7,238 nt of DNA, taken from an uncultured Rhodospirillaceae bacterium. GTDB lineage: Bacteria > Pseudomonadota > Alphaproteobacteria > RF32 > CAG-239. The translations under genes and the position numbers were made by a program. Shown one piece after another: positions 1 to 5,165 of this stretch (position 1 is the stretch's first letter; each line of letters begins with the position of its first letter). The notes under the pieces were generated by a model. The model was not told where the DNA came from, did not search any database, and saw nothing but the letters and a program-made list of their open reading frames with translations. The stretch lies in the NCBI GenBank assembly GCA_900320035.1, contig ONQU01000127.1, positions 1 to 7,238 on the forward strand, given 5' to 3'.

Positions 1-258
1 CAAACCTGTTTGAAAAAATATCAATTCAGTTGTTGGAATAAAAATGATCCGAATTTGGCAAAAATTCAACAAGTTGATTTATCAAACGTTGTTTTTCGGC
101 AATGTTATGAAATTGCTAAAGCGGCTATCAGCGGTGTTTTAACTGATTTTACCGGCGGTGCCACCTATTATCATACGCGGCAAATTAAACCGGTGTGGGC
201 CTTAAAGCACACACCATGTTATGTGGTGAAAAATCACCTATTTTACAATGATATTTAA
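1..258 (+). CDS. Cell wall hydrolase, SleB family (phage endolysin), C-terminal fragment
   Basis: The reading frame is open from the first base, so the gene begins upstream and only its last 85 codons are seen. The fragment carries the hallmarks of the C-terminal half of the SleB/Hydrolase_2 domain: a QFSCWN segment near its start, an AxxAxxGxLxDxTGGAT stretch, then a Pro-x-Trp-Ala and a final H-x-F-Y motif just before the stop. Family members cleave peptidoglycan; the catalytic Glu would lie upstream of this window. Position as the first gene of a holin and spanin block supports the role of phage endolysin, acting in the periplasm. One oddity is that the usual GATH-type motif reads G-G-A-T-Y-Y-H here, with Tyr (codon 166-168) where I expect His. 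The TTG at position 10 is simply an internal Leu codon. The family call is from recalled motifs and fairly secure. Confidence 0.82.
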   Translation, partial: QTCLKKYQFSCWNKNDPNLAKIQQVDLSNVVFRQCYEIAKAAISGVLTDFTGGATYYHTRQIKPVWALKHTPCYVVKNHLFYNDI

Positions 259-262
259 GGAG
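257..262 (+). promoter_or_regulatory. Ribosome binding site deciding the holin-candidate start
   Basis: AAGGAG lies 6 nt before the ATG at 269 and overlaps the stop codon of the endolysin gene. The in-frame ATG at 248 has no comparable site, so 269 is the better start. Confidence 0.7.
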
Positions 263-268
263 AAAAAA

Positions 269-442
269 ATGAGAAAAAAGAAACAGGAAATTAAACAGCC
301 ATATCGTTTTTGGCGGTGGCTGATTTTAAGTGTGGCACGGATTAAGCGGCTGTATTTTTTAGCATGGGGAATTATCGGTTTGTTGATTGCCCTGTGTTTT
401 AAAAGCGATATTTTAGCGCTTTTGCATAAGGTTGGTTTATGA
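269..442 (+). CDS. Small basic membrane protein, holin candidate
   Basis: This encodes 57 residues from the ATG at 269, chosen for its AAGGAG site; an in-frame ATG at 248 would add 7 residues. The N-terminus is strongly basic (MRKKKQEIK), followed by an aromatic WRWLILSVA stretch. One clear hydrophobic segment runs from about residue 28 to 44 (LYFLAWGIIGLLIALCF), and the tail is short. A single-span or hairpin membrane protein placed between the endolysin and the spanins fits a holin or other lysis-timing protein that opens the inner membrane. I do not recognise a specific family, so the function rests on position and topology. Its stop overlaps the start of the next gene by four bases (ATGA at 439-442), which suggests translational coupling. 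Confidence 0.6.
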   Translation: MRKKKQEIKQPYRFWRWLILSVARIKRLYFLAWGIIGLLIALCFKSDILALLHKVGL

Positions 443-645
443 AAATGGTGGTATTATGCCTGATGATGAGCGTTTTAACAGCTTACGGCGGTTATCTATA
501 TGGTAAAAGTCAAGCCAAAACGCAAATTATCGAAAAGCAAGTGGAGGTGATTAAGTATGTGGCGCAAAAGAGGGCAAAAATACAAGCTCAACCTAATGCT
601 CATCGCGATGAGTTGCTTAAATTGCTGCGCAACAATCAATTGTGA
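439..645 (+). CDS. Short inner-membrane spanin-like protein (Rz-like)
   Basis: This 68-residue protein has an N-terminal signal-anchor (about residues 3-20, VVLCLMMSVLTAYGGYLYG) followed by a charged, helix-forming periplasmic segment rich in Lys, Glu and Gln. It ends in HRDELLKLLRNNQL, a tail I associate with small Rz-like phage proteins. In lysis, an i-spanin bridges the inner membrane to an outer-membrane lipoprotein partner and helps fuse the two membranes after the endolysin has acted. The evidence is the topology, the place after a lysin and holin candidate, and the nested partner gene at 557-793, an arrangement typical of Rz/Rz1 pairs. It is much shorter than lambda Rz (about 150 residues). 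The start at 439 overlaps the previous stop (ATGA); the ATG at 445 is an alternative. No sequence homology to a characterised spanin could be tested. Confidence 0.62.
   Translation: MKMVVLCLMMSVLTAYGGYLYGKSQAKTQIIEKQVEVIKYVAQKRAKIQAQPNAHRDELLKLLRNNQL
543..550 (+). promoter_or_regulatory. Strong internal ribosome binding site for the nested o-spanin gene
   Basis: GGAGGTGA, nearly full complementarity to the 16S rRNA tail, lies inside the i-spanin reading frame with 6 nt between it and the ATG at 557. This is the best-matching site in the window and supports the out-of-frame start. Confidence 0.75.
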
Positions 646-793
646 ACCACTTCTGTTGCCGGAATTTCCGCGTGGTGGGCCACAAGTGGCCGATGAACTG
701 CAACATTTAAGCAGCGAAGAATATCCAAACTTGTGGGAGTGGTTGGCACGATTGCATAAACTGAAATTAGAATTGGAAACAACAGAAGGATGA
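557..793 (+). CDS. Outer-membrane spanin-like lipoprotein (Rz1-like), nested start
   Basis: This encodes 78 residues in the +1 frame relative to the i-spanin gene, sharing 89 nt with it and then continuing beyond. The N-terminus is basic (MWRKRGQKYK), followed by a short hydrophobic stretch with several Cys. The best lipobox-like site is A-M-S-C with Cys20; Cys24 and Cys29 are also near, and none is a perfect consensus. The mature part begins with a Pro-rich segment (EPLLLPEFPRGG), then QVADEL and a conserved-looking YPNLWEWLARLHKL block. A lipoprotein signal plus a Pro-rich start, encoded out of frame inside an Rz-like gene, is the classic Rz1 arrangement. It would sit in the inner leaflet of the outer membrane and bind the i-spanin. 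The weak lipobox is the main doubt. Confidence 0.62.
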   Translation: MWRKRGQKYKLNLMLIAMSCLNCCATINCEPLLLPEFPRGGPQVADELQHLSSEEYPNLWEWLARLHKLKLELETTEG

Positions 794-813
794 ATGAAAT
801 GAAAGGATAAAAA

Positions 814-1089
814 ATGGCAAAGAGAAAAAAAATCCCGGCATATTCGTATGACGAAAGTTTAACAATGTTGGGTAAGTTGCAACAGATGGCTATTGATGAA
901 GGCAACATCAGTTTGGCCTTAAAGGCTGAAGAATTGAAATGTAAAATTGCCGCCGCCTTAGCTGATCAAAATGCAATGAATGATAATGAGGATTTAACTA
1001 AAATTTTGGTGGATTTTATCAATGACAAACAAAATCATAAAAATTCCGCAGATATTTGCGCCACTGCTGACGAGCCAGAAAAGATATAA
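814..1089 (+). CDS. Short terminase small-subunit-like protein
   Basis: This 91-residue protein has its ATG 6 nt after an AAAGGA site. It is predicted mostly helical: residues about 12-50 hold LGKLQQMAIDEGN followed by ISLALKAEELKCKIAAAL, the E-G-N-x-x-A-A-x-x-A-E-E-L-x-x-K-x-A pattern I associate with the core helices of phage small terminases. Small terminases form rings that recognise the packaging site and hand DNA to the large subunit. Location directly upstream of, and overlapping, the large terminase supports the role. What is missing is an N-terminal helix-turn-helix DNA-binding domain, so this is a minimal version, a truncated one, or an unrelated small protein. The last 22 residues are encoded in DNA that also encodes the conserved N-terminus of TerL and look low in complexity. 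Confidence is moderate because similarity is by pattern only. Confidence 0.55.
   Translation: MAKRKKIPAYSYDESLTMLGKLQQMAIDEGNISLALKAEELKCKIAAALADQNAMNDNEDLTKILVDFINDKQNHKNSADICATADEPEKI
1008..1013 (+). promoter_or_regulatory. Ribosome binding site for TerL inside the preceding gene
   Basis: GGTGGA lies 8 nt before the ATG at 1022, within the coding sequence of the small-terminase-like gene. It supports a start 68 nt upstream of the previous stop codon. Confidence 0.6.
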
Positions 1090-2341
1090 ACTATATTATG
1101 GCGGGCGCGCCGGTGGTAAAAGTTATGCTTTTGCCGATAGTTTGCTTTTGTTGGGACGAATGAAAAAACTTCGTATTGCTTGTATGCGTGAAGTTCAAGA
1201 AAGCATTAAAGATTCGGTTTATAAATTGTTATGTGATCGAATTGCTGAAAATGAACTGCATGATTATAAGATAACAGCAACACAAATTATCAATAAAATT
1301 ACCGGTAGTAGTTTTATTTTTAAGGGGTTGCAGGAGCAATATGCCGGTAATATCAAATCGTTAGAAGGTGTTGATATCGTTTGGCTTGAGGAAGCCCAAA
1401 AAATCAGCAAAAAAAGTTGGGATATTCTCAATCCGACCATTCGCAAAGCGGGTTCGGAAATTTGGATTTCAATGAATAGGGAATTGGAAAACGATCCGGT
1501 GTGGATGGCGGTGGCGGCGCATCCTGATGAGCGGACATTAGTGGTTAAGGTTAATTATACCGATAATCCGTTTTGTTCTGATGAAATGAAATATCTGGCA
1601 GCTAAATGCCAAAAAGAAAGTCCTGATGATTATGAGCATATATGGCTTGGGGCACCGGTTAGTGTTGGCACGGAAAAGTTGATTAGCTATAAGAGCGTGC
1701 GAAAAGCTATGGAGGTTGGTTGGCGAACATCAAGCGCTCCGCTGATTATCGGTCTTGATGTGGCAAGGTTTGGTGATGATGCCAGTGTGTTTTGTTTCAG
1801 GCGTGGCAGAGTGTGTTTAGAATTTAAGAGTTTCAAGCATTTAGATAACGTTGCGGTGGCCAATCAAGCCACCTTTTTTATTCGCCAATACAACCCGGCA
1901 CGAATGTTTATTGATGCCGGTGGTGTGGGCGGCGGTGTGGTGGATATCTTACTGGATCGCGGTTTCAAAAAAACAGTTCGTTCGGTGATGTTTGGCGCTA
2001 AAGCCATTTTAGACGAGCGTTATCATAATCGCCGCGCTGAAATGTGGGACGAATTGCGGCAGTGGTTGGAAAGTGAAGGTGGTGTGCAATTACCAAAAGA
2101 TGAAAATTTACTTGGTGAATTATGTGCCGTCAAAAAGAAATATGACAGCCGCGGTCGTTTGCAATTAGAAGAAAAAGCAGAGATAAAATCGCGTTTGGGG
2201 CGCTCACCGGATATGGCAGATGCTTTGGCTTTAACGTTTGCTGAGCCGGTTTTCGAACGCGCAACGGAGAGTGGTTATGATTTAGAACAAAACAGCTTGG
2301 AAGGGTTGTTTCATATCAAAAAAAACAACGATGGTTGGTAA
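1022..2341 (+). CDS. terL: Phage terminase large subunit (packaging ATPase and nuclease)
   Basis: This 439-residue protein is the motor that pumps DNA into the prohead and cuts the concatemer. The N-terminal ATPase shows the start typical of the family (IPQIFAPLL, then KRYKLYYGG), a Walker A motif GGRAGGKS at residues 27-34, and a Walker B segment VDIVWLEEA at 117-125 with Glu123/Glu124. The C-terminal RNase H-like nuclease shows GLDVARFGDD (Asp246), FIDAGGVGGG (Asp298) and RSPDMADALALTFA (Asp397, Asp400), which supply the metal-binding acids. All key domains are present and the length is usual, so it looks intact. One deviation is that the segment after the ATPase core reads S-M-N-R (150-153), where relatives as I recall them have F-N-P. 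The start at 1022 is supported by a GGTGGA site and because conserved residues begin by about residue 8. It overlaps the upstream gene by 68 nt and is followed after 20 nt by a small orphan gene, not by a portal. Confidence 0.95.
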   Translation: MTNKIIKIPQIFAPLLTSQKRYKLYYGGRAGGKSYAFADSLLLLGRMKKLRIACMREVQESIKDSVYKLLCDRIAENELHDYKITATQIINKITGSSFIFKGLQEQYAGNIKSLEGVDIVWLEEAQKISKKSWDILNPTIRKAGSEIWISMNRELENDPVWMAVAAHPDERTLVVKVNYTDNPFCSDEMKYLAAKCQKESPDDYEHIWLGAPVSVGTEKLISYKSVRKAMEVGWRTSSAPLIIGLDVARFGDDASVFCFRRGRVCLEFKSFKHLDNVAVANQATFFIRQYNPARMFIDAGGVGGGVVDILLDRGFKKTVRSVMFGAKAILDERYHNRRAEMWDELRQWLESEGGVQLPKDENLLGELCAVKKKYDSRGRLQLEEKAEIKSRLGRSPDMADALALTFAEPVFERATESGYDLEQNSLEGLFHIKKNNDGW

Positions 2342-2361
2342 TATAATCAGGAAATAAAAAC

Positions 2362-2589
2362 ATGACAAATTTTAGTAAGCAATTCACGGAAGAATTCGTT
2401 CTTCCGGACGGATCTGTCGCATCTTCGGTCGCGGATGTCGATAAGTATCTTAAAACTTCGGGCATGGCTCGAAGCAGCGACTTTTCACCCGAATATATGC
2501 AAAATATTCGATTTCAACAAGAACAAAGTCGGCGACAAGAAATTTTCGCCGATTTTCTTTACAACTATAAAAGGATAATATGGAAATGA
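2362..2589 (+). CDS. Small hypothetical protein in the portal slot
   Basis: This encodes 75 residues; the ATG follows an AGGAAA site by about 8-9 nt. I do not recognise a family with confidence. The first part (FVLPDGSVASSVADVDKYLKTSG) vaguely recalls small phage structural-block proteins with a 'conserved-Ser, step back to Lys-x-x-Leu-Lys' pattern. The second half is hydrophilic and rich in Gln, Arg and aromatic residues, with no membrane segment and no Cys. Codon choice differs from its neighbours: all three Leu are CTT, three of four Val are GTC, and the five Arg are CGA, CGA, CGG, CGA and AGG. The flanking genes prefer TTA/TTG, GTT/GTG and CGT/CGC. Its end overlaps the start of the scaffold gene by 10 nt, so it is embedded in the operon. 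In P22-like order this is where the portal gene should be. Confidence 0.6.
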   Translation: MTNFSKQFTEEFVLPDGSVASSVADVDKYLKTSGMARSSDFSPEYMQNIRFQQEQSRRQEIFADFLYNYKRIIWK

Positions 2590-3479
2590 GTGAATTACGT
2601 GAAGAAATTGAACGTCAATTCGTTGCGTATGGTTTGATTGAACCACCGGCAGAAATTGATGCTTCAACAACGAAAACGCCTTCAGCGCCATTTTCGAAAG
2701 ATGAAACTATAATGGTGGAAAATATTGAAGCACCGGCCAGTTTTGATGAAAAATTTGCCGCCGATTTCAAAAATTTACCGCCGGAATGGCAACATTTTTT
2801 GCGTGCGCATGAAGCAAAAATCAATCAATCAATCGATGAATATGTCAACAAATTGCAAAGTTATGCATGGGTTGATCGTGTGTTTGCCGAACATAAAGAG
2901 CGTTTACATCAACAAGGTTTCGAAAAACTGGAACGTTGGTTTGAAGGTTTGGCAGCCATTGATGCCTGCATGCAGCAGAAACCGGCAGAAACACTGAACG
3001 CCATCGCCATCTGCTATGGGGTTAAGCCGGTAGCTAAAAACACCGATGCCGCAAGCTCCGGTATAACTCAGGAAGTCATCGGCCGCTTGTGTGATTTGGA
3101 ACGTGATTATCACGATTTAAGAGAACATATGCAACGCGAGCAATATCAACGCTTGGTTGATTTGGTAACGATGTTCGGCAATCAGACCGATGCTAGTGGT
3201 CAACCGTTACATCCTTATTTTAACGAAGTTAAGCAACAGGTTTTCAATCTGCTGCAAACCGGCACGGTTAACGATGTGAGTGAGGCCTATGAACAGGCTT
3301 TGTGGTTGCATCCGGCCGTGCGAGAAGAACTGATTAAGCAAAAAATCAGCTCGGCAGCCGTTGAGGCGCAAAAAGCTAAACAAGCTTCTTTTGCACCGAA
3401 AGGCAAAGCGGAAGCGCCGGAAAAAGAACTCACTTTGCGTGAGGAAATTGCAAAAAATATGGCAGCTTTCATGGATTAA
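2580..3479 (+). CDS. Capsid scaffolding protein
   Basis: This 299-residue hydrophilic, mainly helical protein lies directly upstream of the major capsid gene, where phages encode the scaffold that templates prohead assembly and is then expelled or degraded. The N-terminal 60 residues are acidic and Pro/Ala/Thr-rich, probably flexible. Next comes LPPEWQHFL (66-74) and a long helical region (about 75-148) ending in ETLNAIAICYGV. Residues 165-200 are charged and coiled-coil-like. At 210-253 lies LHPYFNEVKQQVFNLLQTG followed by A-Y-E-Q-A and a W-x-H-P-x-V-R pattern, which I recognise from podovirus scaffold-type proteins. The C-terminus is a Lys/Ala-rich linker and a short terminal helix with LREEIAKNMAAFM, fitting a basic coat-binding tail. 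Start: ATG 2580 has AAAGGA only 4 nt upstream; the in-frame ATG at 2586 (10 nt) is equally possible and would remove two residues. Confidence 0.8.
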   Translation: MEMSELREEIERQFVAYGLIEPPAEIDASTTKTPSAPFSKDETIMVENIEAPASFDEKFAADFKNLPPEWQHFLRAHEAKINQSIDEYVNKLQSYAWVDRVFAEHKERLHQQGFEKLERWFEGLAAIDACMQQKPAETLNAIAICYGVKPVAKNTDAASSGITQEVIGRLCDLERDYHDLREHMQREQYQRLVDLVTMFGNQTDASGQPLHPYFNEVKQQVFNLLQTGTVNDVSEAYEQALWLHPAVREELIKQKISSAAVEAQKAKQASFAPKGKAEAPEKELTLREEIAKNMAAFMD

Positions 3480-3510
3480 TTTTTTTAAATATTAGAAAAG
3501 GAAATATAAA

Positions 3511-4503
3511 ATGAGTAATTCAAATTTTAATGATGTTTTAACCGTAACTTTAGAGAGCCGTTCGCGCACTCTGCGTGATAACGTTTCTAAAAACAATGCC
3601 CTTTTGAAGCGTTTGAAAGAGAAGGGAAATCAACGCCCGATTACCGGTGGTTCGAAAATTTTGGAAGAGCTGGAATATGGTGAAGGCGATATGGTTTGGT
3701 ATTCCGGATACGATACCATCAGCTATTCACCGAAGCAATTGTTTACAGCAGCTGAATATGCGTTGAAATTATGTGCCGTACCGGTAGCTATTTCCGGTGA
3801 AGAAACATTGATGAACAGCGGTTCGGAACAAATGATGGATTTGTTGGAAAAACGTATTAATAATGCTGAAAAAACGCTCAGCAATAAAATTGCTAAGGCT
3901 ATTTACAGTGATGGTACCGGTTCTTCGGGTAAAGAAATCGGTGGTTTAGCGCTTTTAGTGGCCGATGATCCGACTTCGGGGACAGTTGGTGGAATTAACC
4001 GTGCGACTTCCGGCAATGAATTTTGGCGTAACCAATCAGTGGCGGCGGCTTTAAGTAAAGATAATATTACTAAAGAAATGAGCGCTTTATATAACAAATG
4101 CACGCGCGGCAGTGATAAACCGGATTTGATTGTGTGCGACGATGCTTTATATGCCATTTATGATTCGACCTTGATGGATATGCAACGTTTTTCCGACCCT
4201 AAATTAGCTGATGCCGGTTTTGTCAGCCTCAAATTTAAGGGCGCTGATGTTATTTATGACGGCGGTCAAGGTGGTTATTGTCCGGCTAATCACATGTATT
4301 TCTTGAACAGTAATTACATTTACTTACGCACACATAAAGATCGCGATATGCGTGTTATCGGTGGTGAGAGAATGGCTATTAACCAAGATGCATTTTATAA
4401 AATTATCGGCTGGGCCGGTAACTTGACTATGAGCAATGCAGCTTTACAAGGCGTTTTGATTAACACCGGTTCAACCAGCGGCAGTGATTCATCTGCTTCA
4501 TAA
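3511..4503 (+). CDS. Major capsid protein, HK97 fold (BPP-1-like family)
   Basis: This 330-residue protein would form the icosahedral shell. The start has a strong AAAAGGAAA site about 8 nt upstream. The N-terminal arm reads V-T-L-E-S-R-x-R-x-L-R-D-N-V-S-K-N-N-A-L-L (residues 11-32), followed by a Gly-Gly-rich loop (ITGGSKI), EELEYGEGD and WYSGYD (63-68). A helix at 108-131 (DLLEKRINNAEKTLSNKIAKA) leads into YSDGTG, a K-E-I-G-G-L pattern, and TSGTVGGINRAT (155-166) before FWRN. These segments match my memory of a widespread podovirus capsid family that includes the Bordetella phage BPP-1 coat; no alignment was run. The C-terminus after QGVLINTG is a Ser/Gly tail of about 12 residues. It looks intact, sits after the scaffold gene and is followed by a strong terminator, as suits a very highly expressed gene. 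Confidence 0.9.
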   Translation: MSNSNFNDVLTVTLESRSRTLRDNVSKNNALLKRLKEKGNQRPITGGSKILEELEYGEGDMVWYSGYDTISYSPKQLFTAAEYALKLCAVPVAISGEETLMNSGSEQMMDLLEKRINNAEKTLSNKIAKAIYSDGTGSSGKEIGGLALLVADDPTSGTVGGINRATSGNEFWRNQSVAAALSKDNITKEMSALYNKCTRGSDKPDLIVCDDALYAIYDSTLMDMQRFSDPKLADAGFVSLKFKGADVIYDGGQGGYCPANHMYFLNSNYIYLRTHKDRDMRVIGGERMAINQDAFYKIIGWAGNLTMSNAALQGVLINTGSTSGSDSSAS

Positions 4504-4510
4504 ATAATAG

Positions 4511-4546
4511 GGCGTTGTCGTTAATTTAATGGCGGCAACGCCTTTT
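4511..4546 (+). terminator. Rho-independent terminator after the capsid gene
   Basis: A 10-bp inverted repeat (4511-4520 ggcgttgtcg pairs with 4533-4542 cggcaacgcc, one G-U wobble) encloses a 12-nt AT-rich loop and is followed directly by TTTT at 4543-4546. It begins 7 nt after the capsid stop codon. The T-run is short, so termination may be partial, letting some transcripts continue into the connector genes. On the minus strand there is no T-run, so it works in the plus direction only. Confidence 0.78.
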
Positions 4547-4586
4547 ATAATTACCAATTTAATTTTGATCAGAAAGGAAAATAATC

Positions 4587-5165
4587 ATGGATATGGATTT
4601 TGCTTTGTTTCAGCAAATGGCGGCTAATGCCGAAGATGAGCGTAATGTGGCGGCGCGCTTTTATGATAAAGCTGTCAAAACAGATAAAGTAGCAGCCAAC
4701 GGTATGCCGATTTTTAGAAATGTCACTTATGTTGAAATTCGCTTGAAAGACAACAGCACGGAAGTGTTTAATCAACCGGCAACCGAGGAAAAAATCAAGC
4801 GTTTTCCGCGTGAATATACTCTTTATAAAATGGCTAAAGAAAAAATAAAAGAGGGAACACCGTTAGAGCAGTTTGCGTTTTTAACAGCGGCCGAAATTGA
4901 AACTTGTAAAAGCCGAGGTTTATTTACGGTTGAAGATTTAGCCGCTTTAAGTAAAGAAAAAGTGCAATTTCTTGGCTTGGAAGATGAACATAATTTAGCT
5001 CAGAAATTTATGCAGAATGCGCAAAACAACAAAATGGTGGCGGAAATGGCGGCCAAAGAAAAAGAATATCAGCAAAAAATTGCCGATTTGGAAGACAAAG
5101 TGCGTGATTTGCAGCAAACAATGCAAAAGCGTTCATGGCCCTTTCATAAAGGAGAGAAAAAATGA
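4587..5165 (+). CDS. Conserved phage protein of unknown function with C-terminal coiled coil
   Basis: This 192-residue protein has its ATG 8 nt after AAAGGA; a second in-frame ATG lies two codons on. Three parts are visible. Residues about 39-80 hold a beta-rich segment with VTYVEIRLKDNS, then a P-A-T-E-E-K-I-K-R-F-P motif. Residues 88-140 contain EGTPLEQFAFLTAAEIE, then GLFTVEDLAALSKEKVQFLG, a helical repeat resembling a helix-hairpin-helix or SAM-like fold. Residues 150-183 form a Lys/Glu/Gln-rich coiled coil, and the protein ends basic. I remember relatives in podovirus structural blocks beside the coat gene, where the EGTPLE and 'TVE-LA' segments recur, but I know of no assigned function. 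Lying between capsid and adaptor it may be a head or internal virion protein, or an assembly factor. It does not look like a portal: it is far too short. Its stop overlaps the next start (ATGA). Confidence 0.8.
   Translation: MDMDFALFQQMAANAEDERNVAARFYDKAVKTDKVAANGMPIFRNVTYVEIRLKDNSTEVFNQPATEEKIKRFPREYTLYKMAKEKIKEGTPLEQFAFLTAAEIETCKSRGLFTVEDLAALSKEKVQFLGLEDEHNLAQKFMQNAQNNKMVAEMAAKEKEYQQKIADLEDKVRDLQQTMQKRSWPFHKGEKK

Noticed and set aside
790..810. A six-codon mini reading frame after the o-spanin gene, preceded by AAGG
   Set aside because: Too short and with no conserved context; the AAAGGA inside it serves as the ribosome binding site of the next gene.
636..908. A 90-residue minus-strand frame with hydrophobic stretches
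   Set aside because: It lies opposite the o-spanin and small-terminase-like genes, has no good ribosome binding site context, and all other genes run on the plus strand; its hydrophobic residues arise from the antisense of Glu/Lys-rich coding DNA.
2820..2840. A short tandem-like run (tcaatcaatcaatcgatgaa) in the scaffold gene
   Set aside because: Only three to four copies of a 4-nt unit within coding DNA; not a meaningful repeat array or iteron.
3903..4157. An 84-residue minus-strand frame opposite the capsid gene
   Set aside because: The capsid frame is clearly coding and conserved here; no independent evidence for an antisense gene.
4546..4551. A perfect TATAAT hexamer just after the terminator, a possible promoter for the connector genes
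   Set aside because: No -35-like hexamer lies 16-18 nt upstream (the region reads aattta); it is likely chance in AT-rich DNA overlapping the T-run.
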